Of a stretch of 64,000 nt of DNA, positions 49,793-58,860 are shown piece by piece. The position numbers and the translations under genes are program-made. Every line of letters starts with the position of its first letter. The first letter of the stretch is position 1. This DNA comes from Paraburkholderia bonniea (GTDB taxonomy: Bacteria; Pseudomonadota; Gammaproteobacteria; Burkholderiales; Burkholderiaceae), in the NCBI RefSeq assembly GCF_009455625.1, contig NZ_QPEQ01000001.1, forward strand, positions 2,108,001-2,172,000, read 5' to 3'. The notes under the pieces were generated by a model. The model saw nothing but the letters and a program-made list of their open reading frames with translations. It was not told the DNA's origin and did not search any database.

Positions 49793-50830
49793 CTATTTAG
49801 CCGCCCATGCAGCAAAACGCTGTTCAAGTTCATCACCATGATCGGTCCAGAATTCGCCATCCTGACGCACCGCGTTTTTGATGTTCTGCGGTGAGTTAGG
49901 CAGCGACGCCAGCGTTTTTGCATCGAGCTTCGCAATCCCGCCGGTATTCACCGGGCCATAACCAATCCGTTTGGCGAAATCCGCCGTGGCACCAGGCGAG
50001 GTGGCATACGCGATGTATTTGTATGCCGCCGCGAGATTAGGCGTGCCCTTGACGATGGCCCAGTAGTCGAGATCGTAGATGCTGCCATTCCATGCGACCT
50101 GGAGGTTCTTGCCATCTTTGCGCGCGGCGTTGATCCGGCCATTGAATGCCGACGACATCACGACGTCACCCGCCACCAGAAACTGCGGCGCTTGCGCACC
50201 AGCTTCCCACCACTGGATGTACGGCTTGAGTTCAGTCAGCTTTTTAAACGCGCGGTCCACCCCGGCTGGTGTCGCCAGCACGCTGTAGACATCTTTCGGC
50301 GGCACGCCATCGGCCATCAGCGCGAACTCCAGATTGCCCCGCGCCATCTTGCGCAAGCCGCGCTTGCCTGGAATCTTCTTCACGTCCCAGAAGTCTTTCC
50401 AGCCAGTAGGGGCTGTTTTGAGCGCATCGGCGTTATACGCCAGCGCCGTGGACCAGACAAAGGCCCCTACGCCGCATTCGTCAATCGAGCCTGGGATGTA
50501 ATCAGCCTGCTTGCCGATCTTCGTGAAATCGAGCTTCTCGTACAGGCCCTCGCTACAGCCCCGGCCCAGATCACCAGACTCCACATCCACCACGTCCCAC
50601 GACACGTGCTTCGCTTCGACCATTGCCTTGACCTTGGCTTGCGAGCCGTCGTATTCGACCACCGAGACCTTGGTGCCCGACGCCTTTTCAAACGGCTGGA
50701 CAAACGCCGCGCGCTGCGCGTCGCCATTCGCGCCGCCGAAATTCACCACCGTCAGGCTCGATTGCGCCTGAGCTGCGCCAGCCATCACCATCATCAAGCC
50801 TGTTAGCGGCCATACGATGCCTTGTTTCAT
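49793..50830 (-). CDS. Periplasmic solute-binding protein, PotD/spermidine-putrescine-binding family
   Basis: Encodes 345 aa from ATG 50830 with GGAGAG upstream. Signal peptide MKQGIVWPLTGLMMVMAGAA ends at AQAQ. The ABC binding-protein fold starts SSLTVVNFGGANGDAQRAAF and includes WDVVDVESGDLGRGCSEGLY and YPNSPQNIKNAV-type C-terminal elements. The family binds polyamines or related amines. No permease or ATPase genes are in the window. It is downstream of an aminotransferase and kinase on the same strand, so the ligand may be the substrate of that pathway. Confidence 0.9.
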   Translation of the reverse strand: MKQGIVWPLTGLMMVMAGAAQAQSSLTVVNFGGANGDAQRAAFVQPFEKASGTKVSVVEYDGSQAKVKAMVEAKHVSWDVVDVESGDLGRGCSEGLYEKLDFTKIGKQADYIPGSIDECGVGAFVWSTALAYNADALKTAPTGWKDFWDVKKIPGKRGLRKMARGNLEFALMADGVPPKDVYSVLATPAGVDRAFKKLTELKPYIQWWEAGAQAPQFLVAGDVVMSSAFNGRINAARKDGKNLQVAWNGSIYDLDYWAIVKGTPNLAAAYKYIAYATSPGATADFAKRIGYGPVNTGGIAKLDAKTLASLPNSPQNIKNAVRQDGEFWTDHGDELEQRFAAWAAK

Positions 50831-50989
50831 GTGTCTCTCCTCGCATCCTTCAGTTATTGGGTTACTGCGTACTGCGCTGGACTTGCTGTTTCCTGCCTGG
50901 TACATGCTGCGTGCTGCGTCATTGCCTGCTGCGTCATTGGCCTGGTAACGAGAAGCGCGCAGCAGCTGCCCCTCGCACCGTTTTTCTGG

Positions 50990-52315
50990 CTAAAGCCGGG
51001 CGCGTGCCGTGGCGAATGCCAAGGCGTCATCGAGTGCTTCAATCAGCAGGTCCGCATGTTCTCCCGAAAAAGGCAGCGGCGGGCGAATTTTCAACACATT
51101 TCCTTGCACCCCTGTGGCGGAAATCAACACACCGGCCTCGCGCATGCCATTCACCACGTTCGCGGCAATCTGTGCCAAAGGCTGTGCCGCGCCGGCTGGC
51201 GCGCCCAGTTCGACCCCGGCGAAGAGCCCCGTGCCGCGCACCTCCGCGATCAGCGCGTGACGTTGTGCGAGCCAGCGCAAGCCCGCATGCAGATGCTCAC
51301 CAACGTAGTACGCGTTTTCACCGAGTTTTTCGTCTTCGAGCACATCGAGCACCGCTGCTGCTGCCGCGCACGACACCGGATTACCGCCGAACGTATTGAA
51401 GTAGCGCACCGACGCGCCAAACGACGCGATGATCTCCGCGCGCAACGCCACGCCCGCCACCGGGTGGCCATTGCCCATCGGCTTGCCCATCGTGATGATG
51501 TCCGGCACCACGCCGTGGCGCTCGAAGCCCCACATGCGCTCACCCAGACGCCAGAAACCCGCTTGCACCTCATCGGCGATCAGCACGCCACCTGCGCGGC
51601 GGATCACGTCGGCGGCAGGTGCAAGCGCATCGCAAGGATGCGAGCGCACGCCATCGCTAGAAAAAATCGTATCGACGAGCAACGCCGCAGGCCGCACGCC
51701 GTGCGCGCGCATATCGTCGAGCGCCGCTTGCACGTGCTGCGCGAAACTCAGCGGGCCACCCGTGCCAGGCGCTGGCACAGTGCGCACCATCGGGCCCAGC
51801 GCCATGCCCAGCGATGGCGACACTTCGGCCACGGCTGAGGTGACGCCGTGATAAGCGCATTCGGTGACGATCACGCCAGTGCCGCCAGTAAACGCCCGCG
51901 CGGCGCGCAAGGCCAGGTCATTGGCTTCGCTGCCGGTACACGTCAGCATCAGTTGGTAATCGGCCGCAGGCAACAGCGCCAGCAAACGTTCGGCGTAATC
52001 GAGAATGCCGGTGTGCAGATAACGCGTGTGGGTATTCAGTTGCGCAGCCTGGCGGGCAATCGCTTCGACTACGCGCGGATGGCAATGGCCCACTGCGGCG
52101 ACGTTGTTGTATGCATCGAGATAGCGGCGGCCTTCATCGTCGTACAGCCAGACCCCCTCACCGCGCACCGGATGCAACGGACGCTCATAGAACAGGCGAT
52201 AGGCAGGCCCCAGCAGATGAGCGCGGCGCGCGAGAATCGCGGCGGTGGTTGCAGCGGGATGGGTTTTTGCTTCGGTGGCACTAGCGGGGTTGCCGCACGC
52301 TTCAATGACGGACAT
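50990..52315 (-). CDS. Class III PLP aminotransferase / amino-phosphate phospho-lyase (AGXT2L-like)
   Basis: Encodes 441 aa from ATG 52315, chosen for GGAGG six bases upstream. Class III aminotransferase features include LYDDEGRRYLDAYNNVAAVG, CTGSEANDLALRAAR, LIADEVQAGFWRLG and the PLP-lysine segment IITMGKPMGNGHPVAGVAL. The MGKPMGNGHP form is typical of the branch with ethanolamine-phosphate and phosphohydroxylysine phospho-lyases. The preceding gene encodes a small-molecule kinase, so a kinase-then-lyase route is likely. It overlaps that gene by 14 nt. Confidence 0.9.
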   Translation of the reverse strand: MSVIEACGNPASATEAKTHPAATTAAILARRAHLLGPAYRLFYERPLHPVRGEGVWLYDDEGRRYLDAYNNVAAVGHCHPRVVEAIARQAAQLNTHTRYLHTGILDYAERLLALLPAADYQLMLTCTGSEANDLALRAARAFTGGTGVIVTECAYHGVTSAVAEVSPSLGMALGPMVRTVPAPGTGGPLSFAQHVQAALDDMRAHGVRPAALLVDTIFSSDGVRSHPCDALAPAADVIRRAGGVLIADEVQAGFWRLGERMWGFERHGVVPDIITMGKPMGNGHPVAGVALRAEIIASFGASVRYFNTFGGNPVSCAAAAAVLDVLEDEKLGENAYYVGEHLHAGLRWLAQRHALIAEVRGTGLFAGVELGAPAGAAQPLAQIAANVVNGMREAGVLISATGVQGNVLKIRPPLPFSGEHADLLIEALDDALAFATARARL

Positions 52316-53378
52316 CACAAGCCTCCGCAGCACAGCAGGCATGGAGATAATCTCGCGCTTCATCCCGTGACAGGGTCAGGAGCCGGTGCAACCCGCTCCA
52401 CGCGAGGGCGTTGTTACGCAAGATATAGGCACTGTTTTCCGGCATATGCTGGGCGCGCCATTCGGTAATAGCGACCGTCATGACCAGCCGCGCGGCGATC
52501 AGGTCGAACAGCACGTCGATCTCAGCCGCTTCGAGCGGCAGCACCGAGTGATAGCCGCTGACCATGTCCGCCACGCTGGCCAGCGGATTGCCGGTCACAT
52601 TGATGTGATACGAACAGGCCACGGCCAGATCCTGGATCAGCGGCGCGTAGATGATGTCGCCGAAGTCGAGAATGCCCGCGACAGTTTCATGCGCCCCGCT
52701 GTCGACCAGCACGTTATGCCCGTTCATATCGTTGTGAATCACTTGCGCGCGCAGCGTAGGCAGCACTGGGTTGGTATAGCGCTCGAAATTACGCACGAAG
52801 CCTTCTGCCATGCTACGCCGCTCATCGCCTTCAAGCCGCTCCACCAGCCGGGTCAGCGCCTGCATACGTTTGACGTCCCACAACAGCGGGTAATTCGACG
52901 CCGGATGAAAAAAGCCGCGCAACGCCAGATCAAGCTGTGCCAGACTCACGCCTAGATTGCGCCGCAACGCGGGCGTAGCGGCCGTGCGATGCAGCGGCTC
53001 ACCTTGCATCCACGAAAACAGCCGCACCACACGCCGGTCGTCAGCGTTGATCTGCACTAGCGGCTCGTAGCTGCCGCACAGGCCCGGATACAACGTCGAC
53101 ACAGGCAGGCCCGGATCGACCCGCGCCACATGGCGGAACGCTTCGGTCTGAAAGTTCACGACGTCCTGCGGCTCGCCCGGGTGCGTAATTTTCAGCAGAT
53201 ATTCATGTCCCTCAGCAGTTTTCAGATGAAAATTCTGGTCGCGTTCGCCCGTCAGCGGTGTGACTTCGCCAGTCTGGCCGAACACCGAGACGGCGATATC
53301 ACGGACCGCGCTGGCAGGCACCTGGGGTGCCGGATTCAGCAGCGAAGCCTGCAAGGTCAGCGGATAAAGATCCGACAT
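52302..53378 (-). CDS. APH-family small-molecule kinase (hydroxylysine kinase-like)
   Basis: Encodes 358 aa. Protein-kinase-like fold of the aminoglycoside phosphotransferase/choline kinase family: N-lobe GERDQNFHLKTAEGHEYLLK, catalytic loop VIHNDMNGHNVLV and metal-binding ILDFGDIIYAPLIQDLAV. The hydroxylysine kinase (HYKK/AGPHD1) branch pairs with AGXT2L-type lyases. A matching pair here suggests breakdown of hydroxylysine or a related amine; the substrate cannot be settled from sequence alone. Confidence 0.88.
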   Translation of the reverse strand: MSDLYPLTLQASLLNPAPQVPASAVRDIAVSVFGQTGEVTPLTGERDQNFHLKTAEGHEYLLKITHPGEPQDVVNFQTEAFRHVARVDPGLPVSTLYPGLCGSYEPLVQINADDRRVVRLFSWMQGEPLHRTAATPALRRNLGVSLAQLDLALRGFFHPASNYPLLWDVKRMQALTRLVERLEGDERRSMAEGFVRNFERYTNPVLPTLRAQVIHNDMNGHNVLVDSGAHETVAGILDFGDIIYAPLIQDLAVACSYHINVTGNPLASVADMVSGYHSVLPLEAAEIDVLFDLIAARLVMTVAITEWRAQHMPENSAYILRNNALAWSGLHRLLTLSRDEARDYLHACCAAEACDVRH

Positions 53379-53568
53379 AGCACTCCCAATGCGTTACGAA
53401 AAATTGTTATGCGCGTACACCGGTCGCCTGATGGCGATGCGCCGGGACCGGCGGCACGCTTTCTCAGCGCGCCCATTCATCCTAACGAGAATGGCGCAGC
53501 GCGATAGGGCCAATTTCCACGCCTGATTGAGGCCACCTCTTACAAAAACCCTTCTCACAAGCCCCCAA

Positions 53569-55026
53569 ATGGAAGCCATTCTTCTTAGCGATCTGATCTT
53601 GCCGCGGCTCGTGCCGGATAGCGGCGAGTCGCTGCAAAACCAGATTGCGCAATGCATTCAGCGCTGCGTGCTCGACGGGCTGCTCAAGGTCGGGCACCGC
53701 ATGCCTTCCACGCGCGCGCTGGCTAGCCAGCTCAAAGTCTCGCGCATTACCGTGCTGCGGGTTTATGAGCGCCTGACGAGCGAGGGCTATCTGAGCGCGA
53801 GTGTCGGCAGCGGCACGTATGTCGCCGATACCTTCGCCCAGCGCGGCCCACGCGAGCGCCCCACGCCCACTGCCACTGGCATCTCGCGCCGTGGCGCGCA
53901 GATTGTCTCCAGCACGCAAGGGCTGGTGCAGCTGGAAGGCGCGTTCGTGCCTGGCGTGGCGGATATTTCGCAGTTTCCGTTTCATGTGTGGCAGCGCCTG
54001 CAAAACCGCTATCTGCGCAAGGAATTCAACATGCTCACCGGTTATGGCGCAGGAGGTGGCTATATGCCACTGCGGCGCGCGCTGGCGAGCTATCTGCGTA
54101 TTTCGCGCGGGGTGCAGTGCGAACCTGAGCAAGTCATCATCACGGCGGGCACGCATCAGTCGCTCGATCTCTGCGCCCGCATGCTGACCGATCACGGCGG
54201 CACCGCCGCCACCGAAGATCCGTGCCACTGGGGGATTCCCACCGTGCTGCGCGCGGCGGGCCTTGAGGTGCTGGCGTGCAAGCTGGACGACGAAGGCGTC
54301 GTGCTGGACGAGGCCACGCTCGCCGCCTCGCCCAAATTGCTGGTTGCCACGCCCTCGCACCAGTACCCTTCCGGCACCGTGATGTCGCTCAAGCGGCGCA
54401 CCGAGTTGCTACGGCTCGCGCATGAACGCGATTTCTGGATTCTCGAAGACGACTACGACAGCGAGTTCCATTACGACGAGCGGCCGCTGCCATCGCTGCA
54501 AGGGCTGGATACGCATGGCCGGGTGCTGTACATGGGCACCTTCAGCAAGGTGCTGTATCCGGGCTTGCGCATGTCGTATGTGGTGGTGCCGCCCGCGCTG
54601 GCCGACGCCTTCGCCACCAGCCTCGCGCAACTGTTTCGTCCCGGGCAGATCACGACTCATGCGGCCATGGCCGACTTCATCACCTCGGGCCACTTCGCGG
54701 CTCACGTGCGCACCATGCGTGGGGTGTATGCCGAGCGCCGCGCGACGTTGCTCGATTCCTTCAGCCGCCACCTCGGGCGGGCTGCGACGCTTTCTGGCGG
54801 GCGCGCGGGGCTGCATCTGCAATGCCATTTCGACCCGGCGCTCGACGTCGGCGCGCTGGTGGCCGAGGGCGCGGCGCTCAAGCTCTCGCTGCGCGAGCTG
54901 CAGTACTACCAGATCGAAGCGGGCCAACCGAATGGCCTGGTGCTGGGTTATGGCGGCGTGCCCACGGAACAGATCAACGAGAAAGTCGCGCTGCTGGCGC
55001 AGTGTCATGAGCGATTGATGGGCTAG
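53569..55026 (+). CDS. MocR/PdxR-type GntR regulator with aminotransferase-like domain
   Basis: Encodes 485 aa from ATG 53569 (MEAILLSDLI); TTG 53527 is in frame, neither has a clear ribosome site. The GntR winged helix covers residues 15-90 (GHRMPSTRALASQLKVSRIT, then VLRVYERLTSEGYL). The class I aminotransferase-like domain (130-480) keeps the PLP lysine in MGTFSKVLYPGLRMSYVV and LEDDYDSEFHYDE. MocR proteins sense PLP and an amine. It is divergent from the kinase-lyase-binding-protein genes and probably regulates them from the 190-bp spacer. Confidence 0.93.
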   Translation: MEAILLSDLILPRLVPDSGESLQNQIAQCIQRCVLDGLLKVGHRMPSTRALASQLKVSRITVLRVYERLTSEGYLSASVGSGTYVADTFAQRGPRERPTPTATGISRRGAQIVSSTQGLVQLEGAFVPGVADISQFPFHVWQRLQNRYLRKEFNMLTGYGAGGGYMPLRRALASYLRISRGVQCEPEQVIITAGTHQSLDLCARMLTDHGGTAATEDPCHWGIPTVLRAAGLEVLACKLDDEGVVLDEATLAASPKLLVATPSHQYPSGTVMSLKRRTELLRLAHERDFWILEDDYDSEFHYDERPLPSLQGLDTHGRVLYMGTFSKVLYPGLRMSYVVVPPALADAFATSLAQLFRPGQITTHAAMADFITSGHFAAHVRTMRGVYAERRATLLDSFSRHLGRAATLSGGRAGLHLQCHFDPALDVGALVAEGAALKLSLRELQYYQIEAGQPNGLVLGYGGVPTEQINEKVALLAQCHERLMG

Positions 55027-55148
55027 CTGATGTGTGAGCACATTAGCGCTGCAACGCCTGCGCGCTGGCACAGAAAGCCAACGCGCGTGGGTGGCCTTCC
55101 CTCCCGATGGGCGAAAGAGGGATGAAAGAGGAGCACAAAGCGCGGGGC

Positions 55149-55177
55149 AAAAAAAACCGGGCGCTCAAAGGGCCCGG
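55149..55177 (-). terminator. Rho-independent terminator for the NarL-type regulator gene
   Basis: On the minus strand: CCGGGC stem, 9-nt loop, GCCCGG stem, followed by eight consecutive T. It is 145 nt beyond the stop at 55323. The remainder of the 55027-55322 gap shows no gene. Confidence 0.8.
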
Positions 55178-55322
55178 CGTAGACACGGCGCGCTGGGAAC
55201 GCGGCAGTGTGTCAAAACCTGTCTCAAGTTCAGGTGTGTCTGTCTTTCAAACGCGTTCTATCTGAGCGCACGCCTCACATCTCACGCCTCACATCTCAAT
55301 CAAGCACATGCATAACCATGCC

Positions 55323-56222
55323 TCAAAGGCAGGGAATCGCTCCGATGGGCAGCATCAGACGCGCTTCGCGTCTTGCCAGCCCGACGCGCGGTGCGGATGC
55401 CACAGGAGGCGGACTGCGGCGCGCAATCTCCGTCAGCATCGGCGCGGCTGACATGCCAAGGGCCGGTGCCGCTTGTACCGCTTTGCCAGCCAGCGTGGCG
55501 GGCGCGGGCGTCACCACTGCGCTCGCCCGCGCTGTCTGCAGCGCTGGCACCACCGGCATCACTTCCAGCGCCGCTGGCGGCATCACATCCGAGACGCCAT
55601 CGCACAACCCGCCTTGCACTGCGAGCAGGGCCGCCTGGGTCCGGTTCGGCACACCCAGCACGCTGAAGATCGACGAAATATGGTTTTTCACGGTTTTTTC
55701 GGTCATCGCCAGGCGCTCGCCGATCTCCCGGTTGCGCAGCCCCACACCAATCAGGCGCAACACTTCGCACTGGCGTGAAGTCAGACGGCCGAAAAAACCA
55801 TTGGCAACGGGAGCCGCTGGCCGAGTGATCTGATGCATCCGCAGCAGACCACGCTCACCTTGAGCCACACGCCGCATCACCTCGAACAGCTCGTCGCAGT
55901 GGCTGGATTTATGCACGAAGGCGCTGGCACCCGCTTCGAACGCGTCGTGCGCATCGCGCTGGTCGTCAGCTGATGAGAGAACAATTAGCGGCACATTCCG
56001 CGCCACTGCACGCAAGCGTCGAATCAGATCCGCGCCACCCAGATCGGGCAAGAAATAGTCCGCGACGATCATCTCCACAGCCGGCTCACTCGCTAGCCGC
56101 AGCAGTGCCTGCGCCCCGCTTGCCGCCATCAGCACCTGCATCTGTGGCATGTGTGCGCGTAACGTCAACGCCAGTCCTTCTCTGAACATGGCGTGGTCGT
56201 CAATCAGGCAGATTGTTCCCAT
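55323..56222 (-). CDS. NarL/LuxR-family response regulator with Ala/Pro-rich C-terminal extension
   Basis: Encodes 299 aa. Receiver residues 1-120 (CLIDDHAMFREGLALTLRAH, phospho-Asp in IVADYFLPDLGG, Lys in FVHKSS) and LuxR helix-turn-helix (LTSRQCEVLRLIGVGLRNRE, MTEKTVKNHISSIF). A further 85 residues of Ala/Val/Pro-rich sequence follow the DNA-binding domain; the paralog at 5992-6636 lacks them. Likely partner of the hybrid kinase at 47970-49784, though separated by four metabolic genes. Confidence 0.92.
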   Translation of the reverse strand: MGTICLIDDHAMFREGLALTLRAHMPQMQVLMAASGAQALLRLASEPAVEMIVADYFLPDLGGADLIRRLRAVARNVPLIVLSSADDQRDAHDAFEAGASAFVHKSSHCDELFEVMRRVAQGERGLLRMHQITRPAAPVANGFFGRLTSRQCEVLRLIGVGLRNREIGERLAMTEKTVKNHISSIFSVLGVPNRTQAALLAVQGGLCDGVSDVMPPAALEVMPVVPALQTARASAVVTPAPATLAGKAVQAAPALGMSAAPMLTEIARRSPPPVASAPRVGLARREARLMLPIGAIPCL

Positions 56223-56593
56223 TGCATCACCCCCGTGATTTGCCGCCTGCCACTAGCGGGTCAACGGCCCTGTCTTATGTGAGAAAAAATCACATCGCAC
56301 GGACGCTGCCTGCCGTTTTCAGGCGGCTCGATAAACCTGTTGCATCTGGTCTTACGAATTTTTTTGTCTTGCTAAGTCTTTAGGGGGGAAGTGTAATGCG
56401 TGCGGGTCACAGACCGTAAGACCAATTCAAAACGCATCGTATAGCCATCTCAAATTTATCTGATAAGGGTCATCAGCAAAGTTGATACGGCAGACAGCCG
56501 CTTAATGCGGCGAGGGGAACGGCTGGATGCGGAGCGGGCGTGGTGCCGCCCTGTGCAGTGGGGGAAATAACTGAGCCAGGATGCCGAAAACCC
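56223..56593. other. Intergenic region without a visible gene
   Basis: Moderately A/T-rich upstream of the NarL-type regulator gene; it should contain that gene's promoter. I see no GGAAC/GTTAC box in it. Confidence 0.35.
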
Positions 56594-56622
56594 GGCATAG
56601 CCGGACATGACCCGGCTATGCC
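56594..56622 (-). terminator. Hairpin after the SopB-like gene
   Basis: GGCATAGCCGG, 7-nt loop, CCGGCTATGCC: an 11-bp perfect stem. On the minus strand it is followed by GGGTTTTCGG, a short U tract. It is about 40 bp after the stop codon. Confidence 0.65.
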
Positions 56623-56661
56623 CTGGCGAGCGTGCCTAACAAACGTACTTAACGAACGCGC

Positions 56662-58527
56662 TTAACTACTCGTCAGTCTGGAGAGTCCGATCAGTTCGTC
56701 CAGCAAGTAGCCCGCCAACTGGTACATCGCTTCAGGCGTGCCCAGACCAAACACCTTGTAGCCCTTGAACCCGGTGCTCAGGAGCTGGATATCCATGCTG
56801 CCACCCTGTACGGCGATATCACAAAACAGCTCACGAAACAGGTAATAGCCAGATATCTCATAAGTGTCGGAGATCCACTCAAGGTAGCTCGTGCCTTCCG
56901 GACGTTTGTTTTGCAAATGCGGCGAGTTGCGGCTGCGCTCGATCTGCAGGTTGTAAGCCTTGATCAGTGAATCCAGCCACGCGGTGCGATCCTTGCCGCT
57001 CTTGCAGTTAATGACCGGAATGCAACCTGCGCGCTGTGCAAGGAGCGCTAGCAGCAGCGGCAATAAATACGGATTCTTGCCCGGTGTGTGATGGCGCTTG
57101 TCCTTCATCTGCGCCTCGATGTCCCCTATCAGCCCTTCGATTTCCTCGGCAAGCGACTCTGCTAGCGCTTTCTCAGCGTCAGTGGACGCGCTGCTCTTTT
57201 CCAGTGTGGCGTGCTCCCTGGCAGCCGCAAAAAATCCGGGCAACGAGGCGGCATTGATGGTGTCGGAGTAGTCCCAGCCGCCGATGTATTCCGTTAACGG
57301 TGCAAAGATAAAACCCAGCGCCCGACCGAACAGCGTATTACCGTCGGGAGCCAGCATGGCACCGGCATTCACTCCGGTGCTGAACGAAAAAAACTCGGCT
57401 GAGACCTCGGTGATCTCGTCATCAGACCCATTCAGTTTTATCGTGCCGCCATCTTTATAAATGTCATTCAGCTTTTTATACGTCTCGAACTGCAGCCTCG
57501 TCATGTCCCCTTCAGGCATACCTTTCGTTGGCGTGAGTATCGAAATCGGCACGAGCTTGATCTTCACAGGCTTCGCGCCAGAGGTGCACGCAGACATGGT
57601 GGGGACTGCTAGCGGGCCACCCACCACCTCAGCGCCCTCCGTCGCTGGCTGGCCTTCGGTCGTGGCTAACGCAGGCGCGCGCATACCGGCTGCTACCAAC
57701 AGCACTTCGAGGGTCCGTTCAACCGCAGCCGCCCTGACTTCTTCAGGGCTTGCTCCCGGTATCTGCGGCGCATTCACGGCAAGACGCAGCACGCTTGAAA
57801 CCTCCTTGAGCTCCCCCGTCACCGGGTCTTCGAGCTCACACGTCGACGACCAGAGATTGGTCGCGTGCGCGCTTTCCTGGAAGCCGCTGGTAAAGATGTT
57901 CTCTTCGATCTTGTCGTAGCGGGATTTGAGCGCTGGGAGCTGCGAAGCCGGGGTCATCGTGGAATGGAACAGGATGTCACCAGAACGCACTTCCCGCCTT
58001 ATCACGGACACGCGCTGGCGGTTACGCTCCTGTGCCATGGCGCGTTTCAGCTTTTTGCTGAGCTTATCCTGCGAACGCTTGTCGCCCGCACTACGGGCCA
58101 CGCGGTATAGCGCCTGGTCCACCTGCAGGCGGTAGGCCTCGAACTGCGCGATATCGGCCTTGGTGGCATGGCGCGTCATCGCCCCACTGCACGTTGGCAA
58201 CGCGAAATCCTCGGCTACAAAGAAAGCCGCCCACCCAGATCGCCGAATCATGTTGATGGCCGTGCTCTGCAGCAAGCTGGCCTCATCCGCGAGATAACCC
58301 ACATCTCTGGAGCCCGACGCATCATTCGTGAATTTTTTGGCGGGTGGCTCAACGCTAAGCGCGCAATTGCCGTGCAACGGGGTACCGTTAAAGGGGTCCT
58401 GGCCTGGCGTGCGCTTTCTCATGGGGTACAGCAAGTCCATGCCGACGTCTTTGGGGGACGCGTTCTTGAGGTACTCCGAGTTCACACTCCCACTCAAGCT
58501 CGTGTTTAAACTTATGCCGCCCGCCAT
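56662..58527 (-). CDS. T3SS effector, inositol phosphate phosphatase of the SopB/IpgD family
   Basis: Encodes 621 aa; a G-rich ribosome site precedes ATG 58527. The N-terminus is Gly/Ser/Asn-rich (MAGGISLNTSLSGSVNSEYL). The phosphatase signature CX5R is intact: Cys508-KSGKDR514 in VINCKSGKDRTAWLDSLI, the exact family phrase. SopB and IpgD are injected and dephosphorylate host phosphoinositides, altering membrane trafficking and survival signalling. It is somewhat longer than SopB (561 aa) and IpgD (538 aa). A GGAAC/GTTACTTA box lies 217 nt upstream, which links its expression to the T3SS. No dedicated chaperone gene is adjacent. Confidence 0.9.
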   Translation of the reverse strand: MAGGISLNTSLSGSVNSEYLKNASPKDVGMDLLYPMRKRTPGQDPFNGTPLHGNCALSVEPPAKKFTNDASGSRDVGYLADEASLLQSTAINMIRRSGWAAFFVAEDFALPTCSGAMTRHATKADIAQFEAYRLQVDQALYRVARSAGDKRSQDKLSKKLKRAMAQERNRQRVSVIRREVRSGDILFHSTMTPASQLPALKSRYDKIEENIFTSGFQESAHATNLWSSTCELEDPVTGELKEVSSVLRLAVNAPQIPGASPEEVRAAAVERTLEVLLVAAGMRAPALATTEGQPATEGAEVVGGPLAVPTMSACTSGAKPVKIKLVPISILTPTKGMPEGDMTRLQFETYKKLNDIYKDGGTIKLNGSDDEITEVSAEFFSFSTGVNAGAMLAPDGNTLFGRALGFIFAPLTEYIGGWDYSDTINAASLPGFFAAAREHATLEKSSASTDAEKALAESLAEEIEGLIGDIEAQMKDKRHHTPGKNPYLLPLLLALLAQRAGCIPVINCKSGKDRTAWLDSLIKAYNLQIERSRNSPHLQNKRPEGTSYLEWISDTYEISGYYLFRELFCDIAVQGGSMDIQLLSTGFKGYKVFGLGTPEAMYQLAGYLLDELIGLSRLTSS

Positions 58528-58744
58528 TGCCTGCCCCCTACCTTGGAGTAATCAGTTCACGCAGCTAGCTGGAAGACCCCGCTCGCATACCAGATCGAGT
58601 GGCTTCACCGGCAAAACGCGCAGCGCTGATCCATTCAGCTCGCGCTTTTGACACCGTTGATCCCTCGCCTATTTGTTGCCTGTTGCTTGTCGAAGCACTA
58701 CCAAAATCATTTTTCTGCGTGGTCTGATACTTGTTTCAGTCAGT

Positions 58745-58772
58745 TAAGTAACCGCTCGCGCCCGCGAGTTCC
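58745..58772 (-). promoter_or_regulatory. GGAAC/GTTACTTA box upstream of the SopB-like effector
   Basis: Minus strand: GGAAC (58772-58768), 16-nt spacer, TTACTTA (58751-58745), preceded by G; 217 nt upstream of the ATG. Nothing else is seen in the 333-bp gap 58528-58860. Confidence 0.8.
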
Positions 58773-58860
58773 ATATTTCACCCAGCATTTTTATTCAGCA
58801 TTAGTTCACGCGGCACTCAACCGGATGACTCAGTGCCCCACAGGCGTGAGCGGCGCTGCC

